From positions 186,001 to 250,000 of the forward strand of contig NZ_JAKLJA010000002.1 in assembly GCF_022213065.1 (NCBI RefSeq): DNA of 64,000 nt. Direction: 5' to 3'. The position numbers and the translations under genes were made by a program. The DNA comes from Paraburkholderia tagetis (GTDB lineage Bacteria; Pseudomonadota; Gammaproteobacteria; Burkholderiales; Burkholderiaceae). Each line of letters begins with the position of its first letter. The first letter of the stretch is position 1. The notes under the pieces are model-generated. The model was not told where the DNA came from. It was given only the letters and a program-made list of their open reading frames with translations, and searched no databases. Positions 42,280 to 51,048 of this stretch are shown one piece after another.

Positions 42280-42990
42280 ATGCAGAAAAAAGACTCCGCG
42301 AAGCAGCCCGTAAAGCAGCCCATCAAGCACACCAGCCAGTCCACGCAGCGGCCCGCTTCCCCGAAGACGTCGCGCGAGCGGCTGCTCGAACGCTACGCGC
42401 ATGTGGCGGACAGCGTCACGACGCTGTTCTTCCCGTTTGCCGAAGTGGTGATCCACGATCTCGCGGACCAGACCGTGGCGTACCTCTCGAACAATCTCTC
42501 GAAGCGCGAGATCGGCGACGATTCCGCACTGGAGGAGATCGAGGAAACCACGCGCAACAAGCTGCTGGGCCCTTACGAAAAGGTGAACTGGGACGGGCGG
42601 CGCATGCGCTGCGTGAGCACGGCGCTATTCGACGATGAAGGTCACGCGGCGGGCGTCATGTGCATCAACTTCAACATTGCGGCGTTCGACGACATGCAGG
42701 CGACGCTCGATCTGTTCCTGCGCGGCGCAGGCGTGATCGCGCAACCCGAGGAGCTTTTCAAGGACGACTGGCAGGAGCGCATCAACACCTTCCTGCACGG
42801 CTGGCTGCGCGAGCGCCAGGTGGCGCTCAACTCGCTCACGCGCGAGCACCGGCGCGAGCTGGTGGAGGCGCTGCATGCCGAGGGCGCGTTCAAGGGCAAA
42901 AGCTCGGCGAACTATGTGGCAAAGGTGCTGGGGATGGGACGCGCGACGGTGTATAAGCACTTGCGCGAAATGAAGGGCGATGGGTCGTAG
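42280..42990 (+). CDS. YheO-type PAS/HTH transcriptional regulator (DauR-like)
   Basis: 236 aa. The PAS_6 (YheO) sensor covers about residues 30-150 (TTLFFPFAEVVIHDL, LLGPYEKVNWDGRRM, GVMCINFNI). The HTH_22 domain ends the protein (LVEALHAEGAFKGKSSANYV, VLGMGRATVYKHLREM). DauR of P. aeruginosa has the same architecture and regulates dauAB by sensing arginine. It is downstream of the DauB-like gene on the same strand and probably controls the divergent cluster. The N-terminal 30 residues are Lys/Gln-rich and variable. Confidence 0.88.
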   Translation: MQKKDSAKQPVKQPIKHTSQSTQRPASPKTSRERLLERYAHVADSVTTLFFPFAEVVIHDLADQTVAYLSNNLSKREIGDDSALEEIEETTRNKLLGPYEKVNWDGRRMRCVSTALFDDEGHAAGVMCINFNIAAFDDMQATLDLFLRGAGVIAQPEELFKDDWQERINTFLHGWLRERQVALNSLTREHRRELVEALHAEGAFKGKSSANYVAKVLGMGRATVYKHLREMKGDGS

Positions 42991-43113
42991 CGACGCGGAG
43001 TGGAGTGGCGTGGAGTTCAAACGCAATTCGGGCCGAAGGCGTGCGGACACACAGTATGCTCACGCGCTGCGGTATCATCGCGATCCCCGCACCCAGGCGT
43101 TCATCATCGGCCA

Positions 43114-44037
43114 ATGGACAACCCGAACTATCAAGCGATCCTTGAACAGATTCATCGCGACATCGCTCCGTGGCGCACAGCCGGACGTGTAGCCGACTAT
43201 ATTCCCGAACTCGCCAAGGTCAGCGCCGAGCGCTTCGGCATAGCCATCGTCACGCTCGATGGCCGCGTATTTTCGGTCGGCGACGCGCAAGAGCGCTTTT
43301 CGATCCAGAGCATCTCCAAGCTTTTTGCCTGCACGCTCGCGTTCCAGCTGCTCGGCGACGCGCTCTGGGAACGCGTCGGCCGCGAGCCCTCGGGCAACGC
43401 GTTCAACTCGCTGGTCCAGCTCGAAACCGAGCGCGGCAAGCCGCGCAATCCGTTCATCAACGCGGGCGCGCTCGTCGTCACCGACGTGCTGTGCCGCCGC
43501 TTCGTCGGCGCTGAAACGGCGCTGGTGCAATTCGTGCGCCGGCTGACGGGCGCCGCCGATCTCGACTACGATCTTCGCGTCGCGAGTTCCGAACTCCAGC
43601 ACGCCGCGCGCAACCGCGCGATGGCGCACTTCATGGCGAGCTTCGGCAACTTGCAGATGCCGCCGGAGACGGTGATCGAAGCCTATTGCCGCCAGTGCGC
43701 GATCGAGATGAATTGCGTCGAGCTCGCCACTGCGGCCCTCTTTCTCGCCAATGGCGGCGTCGCGCCGGTCTCGGGCGAGCACGTCCTCGATGCGAGTTCC
43801 GCCAAGCGTCTGTCCGCGCTGATGCTGACCTGCGGCACTTATGATGCCGCGGGCGACTTCGTCTATCGCGTGGGGCTGCCGGCAAAAAGCGGCGTGGGCG
43901 GCGGCATCGTCGCCGTGCTGCCGGGGGAAATGGCGGTGTGCGTCTGGTCGCCGGGGCTCGACGCGAACGGCAACTCGCTGGCCGGTGTCAAATCGCTGGA
44001 ATGGCTGACCACGCGCACGGGGCGGTCGATTTTTTGA
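43114..44037 (+). CDS. glsA: Glutaminase
   Basis: 307 aa, full-length bacterial glutaminase of the serine-dependent beta-lactamase-like fold. It converts glutamine to glutamate and ammonia. Ser66-x-x-Lys69 in FSIQSISK is the catalytic pair; NPFINAGALV, GNLQMPPETVIEAYCRQCAI and SGVGGGIVAVLPG are conserved. The start at 43114 matches MDNPNYQAIL of the family; the frame is open further upstream but without similarity. It begins 123 bp after the YheO-type gene and is likely monocistronic. Confidence 0.95.
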   Translation: MDNPNYQAILEQIHRDIAPWRTAGRVADYIPELAKVSAERFGIAIVTLDGRVFSVGDAQERFSIQSISKLFACTLAFQLLGDALWERVGREPSGNAFNSLVQLETERGKPRNPFINAGALVVTDVLCRRFVGAETALVQFVRRLTGAADLDYDLRVASSELQHAARNRAMAHFMASFGNLQMPPETVIEAYCRQCAIEMNCVELATAALFLANGGVAPVSGEHVLDASSAKRLSALMLTCGTYDAAGDFVYRVGLPAKSGVGGGIVAVLPGEMAVCVWSPGLDANGNSLAGVKSLEWLTTRTGRSIF

Positions 44038-44123
44038 GGGTACTCGTGCGGCTCGCGGAACGCGGCCAGCCGCGGCCGCGCAGCCGCGCAGCCGCTTGCC
44101 TGAGGGCCGGTGATCCCTGGCCG

Positions 44124-44225
44124 TCACGGCAGCAGGACCGAACGCTTGTTGCCGAGCGCCTTCGAGATGATTTCGCCCTCCTCGTTACCCATCGGCGCGA
44201 CAAAGGCGGAGATTCTTGTGATCAT
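44124..44225 (-). pseudogene. Possible remnant of a class II aldolase/adducin-family gene
   Basis: Minus-strand reading gives MITRISAFVAPMGNEEGEII then SKALGNKRSVLLP and a stop. The EEGxxIxxALGxKRxxLL pattern resembles the helix-strand before the NHG motif of class II aldolase/adducin proteins. The expected NHGLLTVG is lost and no more of the domain is found. The resemblance is short, so the call is tentative. The rest of the 44038-44341 gap shows nothing else. Confidence 0.3.
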
Positions 44226-44341
44226 CAGTCAAGAAGGCTGACTGCACAGCCGTCGACATCCGCCCCCGCCGACATATGCGTCCGGGCATGAGCTTTGCGC
44301 ATCACGGTAATAGAAACGATCTGGAGAATCTGGAGAAGCCG

Positions 44342-44599
44342 ATGGTCCGTCATCATGCTCGCATCTGGACCCGAGTGGCCTTGGGGTTCGCGATCCCGGC
44401 GGCTGTCGCGACTTCGGCGCTGGCCCAAAGCAGCGCTCCCCATCCGCCGCCGCCGCCGATGGTGGTATCGCCGCCCGCGGCAGCGTCCGGCACGGCCAGC
44501 GCGACCAATCCCGACAACATGCCCGTGAAGAAGCCGCGCAAGCCCACCAACGACAATATCGTGCGCCCGCCGCCCGCCAGCGCGGCCAAGGCGAAGTAA
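44342..44599 (+). CDS. Small secreted proline-rich protein
   Basis: 85 aa. Basic start (VRHHARIWTR), hydrophobic core ALGFAIPAAVATSALA then a cleavage site before QSSAPHP, i.e. a Sec signal peptide. The mature ~57 residues are Pro/Ala/Ser-rich with PPPPPM and a Lys-rich PVKKPRKP block, suggesting an unstructured periplasmic or exported peptide. ATG 44342 follows GGAGAAG. No homologue recognised; it may be a cell-envelope protein. Convergent with the Rieske gene. Confidence 0.65.
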   Translation: MVRHHARIWTRVALGFAIPAAVATSALAQSSAPHPPPPPMVVSPPAAASGTASATNPDNMPVKKPRKPTNDNIVRPPPASAAKAK

Positions 44600-44648
44600 G
44601 GAATCCGCGAAGCGGTCAGCAAAGCGGGCCAGCCAAGCTGGGGACAGC

Positions 44649-44670
44649 AAAGCGGCTCAAAAGCCGCTTT
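44649..44670. terminator. Bidirectional hairpin between convergent genes
   Basis: AAAGCGGCT-CAAA-AGCCGCTTT is a perfect 9-bp stem lying at the end of the suf operon (overlapping the Rieske stop) and 50 bp past the proline-rich gene. A/T ends on both strands allow termination in either direction. Confidence 0.7.
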
Positions 44671-44989
44671 CGTCCCAGCGCGCGTCCCGCACCTGCACGA
44701 TGCCAGCCTCCACGCGCACTGCAAATATGGCGACATCTTCGTAGGCCGGCGGCGCGAGGACTTTTCCCGTCCTGATGCAAAAGCGCGCGCCATGTCGCGG
44801 GCAGACCACCTCGTCGCCTTCCACGGCGCCGCCGGTCAGTCTGCCGCCGTCGTGCGTGCACAGGTCTTCCATCGCGTAGCAGGTTCCGTCGAGATTGAAC
44901 ACCGCGACCTGCGCGCCGTCGACATTCACGCTGCGCACGGCGCCCGGCGGGAATTCGGCATAGGGCGCCACGTCCACCCAGTCGGCCAT
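44657..44989 (-). CDS. Rieske-type [2Fe-2S] protein of the suf operon
   Basis: 110 aa, NirD/ferredoxin-like Rieske. Cys44-x-His46 (CTHDGG) and Cys63-x2-His66 (CPRHGARF) bind the cluster. No signal peptide. It is the last gene of the suf operon, one base after sufT, so it may donate electrons to cluster assembly or serve as an early client. Function not established. Confidence 0.9.
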   Translation of the reverse strand: MADWVDVAPYAEFPPGAVRSVNVDGAQVAVFNLDGTCYAMEDLCTHDGGRLTGGAVEGDEVVCPRHGARFCIRTGKVLAPPAYEDVAIFAVRVEAGIVQVRDARWDESGF

Positions 44990-44990
44990 G

Positions 44991-45344
44991 TCAAAACATC
45001 CCCAATTCCAGACGGGCCGCGTCGGACATCCGCGCTCTCGTCCACGGCGGATCCCATACCAGTTCGACCCGCACCGCGCTCACGCCCGCCGCGTCCAGGA
45101 CGCTCTCTTCCACGACCGACGGAAACGTCTGCGCAACGGGACACCCTGGCGCGGTCAGCGTCATGCGAATCGCCACCTGCCCGGTTTCGTCGTCGACATC
45201 CAGCCCGTAGACGAGCCCCAGGTCGTAGATATTGACCGGTATCTCGGGGTCGTACACCGTGCGCAGCGCGTCGATCACGCGCGCACGAAGATCGCCGCCG
45301 CTACCCTGCGCATCGTCGCGTTCGGGCAAGTCATCTGTGTTCAT
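44991..45344 (-). CDS. sufT: Fe-S assembly factor SufT (MIP18/DUF59 family)
   Basis: 117 aa. The DUF59 core VIDALRTVYDPEIPVNIYDL, LTAPGCPVAQTFP and VELVWDPPWTRARMSD is intact, with the functional Cys in APGCP. SufT helps Fe-S maturation under high demand. It is between sufU and the Rieske gene, same strand. The N-terminal 18 residues are Asp-rich and variable. Confidence 0.92.
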   Translation of the reverse strand: MNTDDLPERDDAQGSGGDLRARVIDALRTVYDPEIPVNIYDLGLVYGLDVDDETGQVAIRMTLTAPGCPVAQTFPSVVEESVLDAAGVSAVRVELVWDPPWTRARMSDAARLELGMF

Positions 45345-45427
45345 CGTCGTTCGCCTCGCTGTTTGTCTGGCCGGTCGCCAGGCCGGTCGTCAGGCTGTTC
45401 GTCGCGACCTTCATCATGTCGCCCGCA

Positions 45428-45883
45428 TCACTCCGTGGATACCGTATCGCCCTCGTCGCGCATGGCCGCGTGCAGCGTGTGCCAGGCAAGCGTCGCGCAC
45501 TTGATGCGCGCCGGAAACTCGCGCACGCCGGCCAGCACCGCGAGCTTGCCGAGCCCGGCGACGTCGGCGAGCGGCCGGTCCGCCGGCGCTGTCGCCATCG
45601 CGTGAAAGCGCTCGAACAGCGCTTCGATCTCGGCCTCGGTGCGGCCCTTGAGCGCCTCGGTCATCAGCGACGCCGAAGCCGTCGCGATCGCGCAGCCCGC
45701 ACCTTCGAAGCCGACATCCTTGACGATGCCGTCCTCGATGCGCAGATATAGCGTGATGCGGTCGCCGCACAGCGGGTTGTACCCTTCGGCGCGGCGGTTC
45801 GCGCCCGGCAGCGCATGGCAGTTCCGCGGCCGCCGGTAGTGGTCGAAAATCGTTTCCTGGTACAACTCGCGAAGGTCGGTCAT
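45428..45883 (-). CDS. sufU: Sulfur-transfer/scaffold protein SufU
   Basis: 151 aa. Zinc/sulfur ligands Cys39 (PLCGD, with Asp41), Cys64 (GAGCAIA) and Cys129 (IKCATLAW) match SufU, and the 18-residue insertion after the second Cys (relative to IscU) is present, so it is SufU rather than IscU. It accepts sulfur from SufS. The start overlaps the sufS stop (ATGA); a longer frame to 46045 is not supported. Confidence 0.93.
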   Translation of the reverse strand: MTDLRELYQETIFDHYRRPRNCHALPGANRRAEGYNPLCGDRITLYLRIEDGIVKDVGFEGAGCAIATASASLMTEALKGRTEAEIEALFERFHAMATAPADRPLADVAGLGKLAVLAGVREFPARIKCATLAWHTLHAAMRDEGDTVSTE

Positions 45884-47133
45884 AGCGCAAACATCTCCTG
45901 CACGCGCGCGAGCCCCTCGACCAGCGCATCCACCTCGGCACGCGTGTTGTAGAGCGCGAACGACGCGCGCACCGTGGCCGGCACGCCATAGCGCGCCATG
46001 ACCGGCATCGCGCAGTGATGGCCGGTGCGCACCGCCACGCCGCACTGGTCGAGGATCGTGCCGATATCGTGGGCGTGCGCGTGCTCCATCACGAACGACA
46101 CGATGCCCACTTTCTCCTTCGCAGTGCCGATCATTCGCAGATGAGGGATCGCGTGCAGCGCATCGGTCGCATAGGCGAGCAAGTCGGCCTCATGCGCGCC
46201 CGCCACTTCCAGGCCAATCGCGCTCGCATAGTCGAGCGCCGCCGCCAGCGCGACGGCGCCCGCGATGTTCGGCGTGCCGGCCTCGAAGCGCCACGGAATC
46301 GCGTTGTACTCGGTCTTTTCGAAGGTTACGGAGCGGATCATGTCGCCGCCCCCTTGCCACGGCGGCATCGCCTCGAGCAGTCCGGCCTTCGCGTAGAGTA
46401 CGCCAATGCCGGTCGGCCCGTAGACCTTGTGCCCCGAGAACGCATAGAAGTCGCAATCGAGCGCGGCCACGTCGACGGGCAAATGCGCGATCGCCTGCGC
46501 GCCGTCGACCAGCACCGGCACGCCCCGCGCGTGCGCAATTTCGATCAGCCGCGCAATGGGGTTGAGGGTCCCGAGCGCGTTCGATGCGTGCGTGATGGCG
46601 ACGATGCGGGTGTGCGGTCCCAGCATCCATTCATATGCGTCGATGTCGAGCGCGCCGTCGTCGTCGATCGGCACCACTTTGAGCACGGCACCGGTCTGTT
46701 CGCAAACCATCTGCCACGGCACGATGTTCGAGTGGTGCTCCATCGCGCTGACGAGAATCTCGTCGCCAGGCTGAATGCGAGGCCGGACATAGCTCTGCGC
46801 CACGAGGTTGATCGCCTCGGTGGTGCCGCGCACGTACACGATCTCTTCGGCGCGCGCCGCATGCACGAACCGCGCGATACACGCGCGAGCGCCTTCGTAG
46901 GCATCGGTGGCGCGCTGCGACAGCAGATGCACGCCGCGATGCACGTTCGCGTTTGTCTGTTCGTAATACGCACGCTCCGCGGCAATCACGGCGGCGGGTT
47001 TCTGCGTGGTCGCGCCGTTGTCCAGATACACGAGCGGCACGCCGTGCACGCGCTCGCGGAGAATCGGAAAGTCTCGCCGCCAGCGCGCCACCGTCTCTTC
47101 GTCTGGAATCCTTACCGGTTCAACGGGTTTCAT
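45880..47133 (-). CDS. sufS: Cysteine desulfurase SufS
   Basis: 417 aa class V PLP enzyme that takes sulfur from L-cysteine for SufU. Lys236 (SGHKVYGPTG) binds PLP and Cys374 (RTGHHCAMP) carries the persulfide, the latter in the group II-type RxGxHC context. VYLDNGATTQKP and NVHRGVHLLSQRAT are typical. ATG 47133 overlaps the sufD stop. The frame is open to 47346 inside sufD, but without similarity. Confidence 0.95.
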   Translation of the reverse strand: MKPVEPVRIPDEETVARWRRDFPILRERVHGVPLVYLDNGATTQKPAAVIAAERAYYEQTNANVHRGVHLLSQRATDAYEGARACIARFVHAARAEEIVYVRGTTEAINLVAQSYVRPRIQPGDEILVSAMEHHSNIVPWQMVCEQTGAVLKVVPIDDDGALDIDAYEWMLGPHTRIVAITHASNALGTLNPIARLIEIAHARGVPVLVDGAQAIAHLPVDVAALDCDFYAFSGHKVYGPTGIGVLYAKAGLLEAMPPWQGGGDMIRSVTFEKTEYNAIPWRFEAGTPNIAGAVALAAALDYASAIGLEVAGAHEADLLAYATDALHAIPHLRMIGTAKEKVGIVSFVMEHAHAHDIGTILDQCGVAVRTGHHCAMPVMARYGVPATVRASFALYNTRAEVDALVEGLARVQEMFAL

Positions 47134-48464
47134 GCGAGCCCCCGCAGATATTCGCCGCCAGGCAAGCGCGCGAGCAGCAATTGCGTGAGCCGCGTGCGCA
47201 GCGCGGCGCTTTCCACGCGATCCACGCACACGCGCGCGAACGCCCACACCAGCAACGCCCGCGCCGTGCGCTCTTCGATGCCGCGCGAGCGCAGGTAGAA
47301 CAACGGGTTCTCGTCGAGCTGGCCGACGGTCGCGCCGTGGGTGCATTTCACGTCGTCGGCGTGAATCTCCAGTTGCGGCTTCGTGTCGATCTGCGCATCG
47401 CGCGAAAGCAGCAGGTTGTCGTTGCCCTGATGCGCATCAGTCTGCTGCGCGTCCGGATGCACGATCACGCGCGCGTCGAACACACCATGCGATGCGCCGT
47501 CGAGCACGCCGCGATAGTATTCTCGGCTCGTGCCGCGCGGCTGCTCATGATCGATGCGCGTATGGTGGTCGACGTGCTGTCTCGCGCCCACCAGATAGAG
47601 GCCGTTCAGATCGGCGCGAGCGTCGAGCGCATCGAGCCGCGTAGCGATCTGCGTGCGCGACAGCGCGCTGCCGAACGCAAACGAGTGCGACGTGAGGTGG
47701 CTCGCACGCTGCTGCGCGACGTCCACGCGAGCAATATGGAACGCGCTGCGCGCCTCCTGCTGAATGCGGCAATGCTGGACGTCGGTCTCGCTCTCCGCGA
47801 CGATCTCGGTGACGGCGTTGACAAAATAGGGCTCGTCGGCAATCCCGGCGAACTGCTCGACAATCGAGCACCGCGCGCCGCGCTGCGCGAGCACCGCATT
47901 GAACGGATGCATCGCCAGACCGGCTTCGTCGGCGAAGAACAGCATGTGCAACGGCGCGTCGATCGCGCAATCTTCCGGCAACACGACCACGTATCCATCG
48001 CTCAGAAACGCGCCGTTCAGCGCCGCGAAGCCATCCTGGTGCTCGCGCCGGGCCATGACCGCCTCTAGCCGCTCGGGGATTTCGCGCATTGCCTGGCGCA
48101 GGCTGCCCGCCCAGGCGCCCTCGGGCAAACCGGCGAGCCGCGAAAGCTTCGGCACGCAGCGGCCGTTCACGAACACGAGGCGGGCCGCCACGTCGTCCGG
48201 CACGAGACTATCGACGATACCGGCCAGGCCCGCGAGATCCGCAGGCGCGGGATGCGCGGGCACGAAATGCCAGTGCGGCTGCGCGATGGGCGCCACGTTG
48301 GTGTACTTCCACGCTTCGAGCTGTGTGCCCGGGAAGCCCAGCGTCTCGAACCGCTCGAACGCGCGGCGCCGTGCGCTGCGCAACCACGGCAACTCGACGC
48401 CCGGCAGCGTCTTTACCGTCGTGCGGAAAGCGTCGCGGTAATAATCGCGCATCGTTTCGCTCAT
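47130..48464 (-). CDS. sufD: SufD subunit of the SufBCD scaffold
   Basis: 444 aa beta-helix protein. Family-type segments are FERFETLGFPGTQLEAWKYTNV near the N-terminus, and HTRIDHEQPRGTSREYYRGV plus KCTHGATVGQLDENPLFYLRSRGI near the end, with the conserved His/Cys used at the B-D interface. It pairs with SufB and binds SufC. GAGGAG precedes ATG 48464. It is the third gene of the operon, upstream of sufS. Confidence 0.93.
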   Translation of the reverse strand: MSETMRDYYRDAFRTTVKTLPGVELPWLRSARRRAFERFETLGFPGTQLEAWKYTNVAPIAQPHWHFVPAHPAPADLAGLAGIVDSLVPDDVAARLVFVNGRCVPKLSRLAGLPEGAWAGSLRQAMREIPERLEAVMARREHQDGFAALNGAFLSDGYVVVLPEDCAIDAPLHMLFFADEAGLAMHPFNAVLAQRGARCSIVEQFAGIADEPYFVNAVTEIVAESETDVQHCRIQQEARSAFHIARVDVAQQRASHLTSHSFAFGSALSRTQIATRLDALDARADLNGLYLVGARQHVDHHTRIDHEQPRGTSREYYRGVLDGASHGVFDARVIVHPDAQQTDAHQGNDNLLLSRDAQIDTKPQLEIHADDVKCTHGATVGQLDENPLFYLRSRGIEERTARALLVWAFARVCVDRVESAALRTRLTQLLLARLPGGEYLRGLA

Positions 48465-48505
48465 TGCTGCTCCTCGCCGGATAGTGTGTGCCGCCGCTCG
48501 CGCCA

Positions 48506-49309
48506 CTAATGCGCGGCGCGCGCTCCGGGCCCTTCGTTTTCACTGTGTTCACTGCGCTCGTCGTGTGCCTCGGCGCCGAGCCAGCCGTACCCCTTGCGTT
48601 CGAGTTCGAGCGCAAGCTCGTGCGTACCCGAGCGCACGATGCGCCCCTGAGAAAGCACGTGGACATGATCCGGCACCACATAATCGAGCAGGCGCTGATA
48701 ATGCGTCACCAGCACGATCGCCCGGTTCGCATCGCGCATCTGGTTGATGCCGCGCGCGACCACCTGCAACGCGTCGATGTCGAGGCCCGAGTCGGTTTCG
48801 TCGAGAATCGCCAGGCGTGGCGCCAGCACGGACATCTGCAACACCTCGTTGCGTTTTTTCTCGCCGCCCGAGAATCCCTCGTTGACGCCGCGCGACAACA
48901 GACCTTCGTCCATTTGCATATCCGCGAGCTTCTCTTTGATGAGCGCGAGAAATTCCATGGCGTCCAGTTCGGGCTCGCCGCGCGCTTTACGCTGCGCATT
49001 GAGCGCGGCCTTCAGTAAATAGACGTTGCTCACACCGGGAATTTCCACCGGATACTGAAAAGCGAGAAAGACGCCCCTGCGCGCGCGTTCGTCGGGCGCG
49101 AGTGCAAGCAGATCGCTACCTTCATAGAGCACGCTACCGCCTGTCACGACATACGATTCGCGCCCGGTCAACACGTGCGCGAGCGTGCTCTTGCCCGAGC
49201 CGTTCGGGCCCATGATCGCGTGAACCTCGCCGGCATTCACGTGCAGATCGACGCCGCGCAGAATCGGCTTGCCTTCCACGTCGACACTTAAATTGCGGAT
49301 ATCGAGCAT
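48506..49309 (-). CDS. sufC: SufC ATPase
   Basis: 267 aa ABC-type ATPase of the SufBC2D complex. Walker A GPNGSGKST (34-42), signature FSGGEKKRNE and Walker B LAILDETDSGLD are present, as is the SufC-specific VLFLAFQYPVEIPG-type Q-loop. The C-terminus adds a Glu/His-rich tail (about 20 residues) not needed for function. GAGAGG lies about eight bases before ATG 49309. The sufD start is 41 bp downstream. Confidence 0.95.
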   Translation of the reverse strand: MLDIRNLSVDVEGKPILRGVDLHVNAGEVHAIMGPNGSGKSTLAHVLTGRESYVVTGGSVLYEGSDLLALAPDERARRGVFLAFQYPVEIPGVSNVYLLKAALNAQRKARGEPELDAMEFLALIKEKLADMQMDEGLLSRGVNEGFSGGEKKRNEVLQMSVLAPRLAILDETDSGLDIDALQVVARGINQMRDANRAIVLVTHYQRLLDYVVPDHVHVLSQGRIVRSGTHELALELERKGYGWLGAEAHDERSEHSENEGPGARAAH

Positions 49310-49337
49310 CCCGATTACCTCTCTTAGCCCACGCCAC

Positions 49338-50786
49338 TTAACCGACACTGCCTTCGAGGCTCACGCCCAGCAGCTTCTGTGCCTCCACGGCGAATTCCAT
49401 GGGCAATTCCTTGAATACATCCTTGCAAAAACCGTTGACGATCATCGACACCGCGTCTTCTTCCGAAAGCCCGCGCTGCATGCAATAGAACAACTGGTCT
49501 TCGCCGATGCGCGACGTCGATGCCTCGTGCTCGACCTTCGCGCTCGCATTCTTCACCTCGATATACGGAAACGTGAAAGCACTGCAGCGGTCGCCGAGCA
49601 GCAGCGAATCGCACTGGCTGTAATTGCGCGCGTCCTGCGCCGAGCGGCCCATCTTCACGAGCCCGCGATAAGCATTCCTGCCGCGCCCCGCGGAAATCCC
49701 TTTCGAAAGAATCGTGCTGCGCGTATTGCGACCGAGGTGAATCATCTTCGTGCCGGTATCGGCCTGCTGGTAATGATTCGTGAGCGCCACCGAATAGAAC
49801 TCGCCGACCGAGTTGTCGCCGCGCAGAATCACGCTCGGATATTTCCACGTGATGGCGGAGCCGGTCTCGACCTGCGTCCACGAAATCCTCGCGTTGGCCT
49901 CGCGGCAGTCGCCGCGCTTCGTCACGAAGTTGTAGATGCCGCCGCGCCCCTGCTCGTCGCCCGGATACCAGTTCTGCACGGTCGAATAGCGGATCTGCGC
50001 GCCTTCGAGCGCCACCAGCTCCACCACCGCCGCATGCAACTGGTTCTCGTCGCGCATCGGCGCCGTGCAGCCTTCCAGATAACTCACATAAGCGCCCTTG
50101 TCGGCGATGATCAGCGTGCGCTCGAATTGGCCGGTGTTTTGCGCATTGATGCGGAAATACGTGGACAATTCCACAGGGCAGCGCACGCCCGGCGGGATAT
50201 AGCAAAACGAGCCGTCGCTGAATACCGCGGAATTCAGCGTGGCGAAGAAGTTGTCGGTATACGGCACCACCGAGCCGAGATATTGCCGCACGAGTTCCGG
50301 ATGCTCCTGCACCGCTTCCGAGAACGAGCAGAACACGATGCCCAGCTCGCCGAGCTGTTTGCGAAACGTCGTGGCGACCGACACGCTATCGAATACCGCA
50401 TCCACGGCCACGCCGGCCAGCACTTCGCGCTCGCGCAGCGGCACGCCGAGTTTTTCGTAGGTGCGCAGCAATTCCGGATCGACCTCGTCCAGGCTCTTCG
50501 GCCGGTTTGCCTGCGCATGCGGCGCCGAGTAGTACGCGATGGCCTGCCAGTCGATGGGCGGATGCTCGACCGTGGCCCAATGGGGCTCGCTCATCGTGAG
50601 CCAGTGCCGGTAAGCGGCAAGGCGCCATTCGAGCATGAATTCCGGCTCCTGCTTGCGGGCCGAAATCAGCCGGATCACGTCTTCGGACAGCCCGCGCGGC
50701 AAGGTGTCGGACTGCACGTCGGAGACGAAACCATGCTGGTATTTACGCCGAACCCATTCCTCCATGCCGGTCGCATTCGTACTCAT
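49338..50786 (-). CDS. sufB: SufB subunit of the SufBCD scaffold
   Basis: 482 aa, full length. Diagnostic stretches include [71 protein letters not shown], and [19 protein letters not shown] with the scaffold Cys. It is the main site of nascent Fe-S cluster formation. First gene of the operon, with a strong CGGAGG before the ATG. No IscR- or SufR-type gene is adjacent, so the regulator must be elsewhere. Confidence 0.96.
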   Translation of the reverse strand: MSTNATGMEEWVRRKYQHGFVSDVQSDTLPRGLSEDVIRLISARKQEPEFMLEWRLAAYRHWLTMSEPHWATVEHPPIDWQAIAYYSAPHAQANRPKSLDEVDPELLRTYEKLGVPLREREVLAGVAVDAVFDSVSVATTFRKQLGELGIVFCSFSEAVQEHPELVRQYLGSVVPYTDNFFATLNSAVFSDGSFCYIPPGVRCPVELSTYFRINAQNTGQFERTLIIADKGAYVSYLEGCTAPMRDENQLHAAVVELVALEGAQIRYSTVQNWYPGDEQGRGGIYNFVTKRGDCREANARISWTQVETGSAITWKYPSVILRGDNSVGEFYSVALTNHYQQADTGTKMIHLGRNTRSTILSKGISAGRGRNAYRGLVKMGRSAQDARNYSQCDSLLLGDRCSAFTFPYIEVKNASAKVEHEASTSRIGEDQLFYCMQRGLSEEDAVSMIVNGFCKDVFKELPMEFAVEAQKLLGVSLEGSVG

Positions 50787-51048
50787 CTGGACCTCCGCTT
50801 TCTGCGGCGACGCCGAAACATTCGGCGCCGCACGAGCGCGGAAACCGCTCGCGAAGCCGCGCGGCCGACTCGACCGGCGGCATCGATATTATTACGGTCT
50901 CCTTTTCACTCTCATAACCATTGTAGAGCCGCCCCCAAAACCCTGGCGCACCCAGGGTCTCCAAGCAGGCGGCGCGGCGATTGCGCGTTTCGTCTATATC
51001 GGGTTCGACTCCATTTCGTGCGCCGCACAAAATCACGGAACCCGGCTA

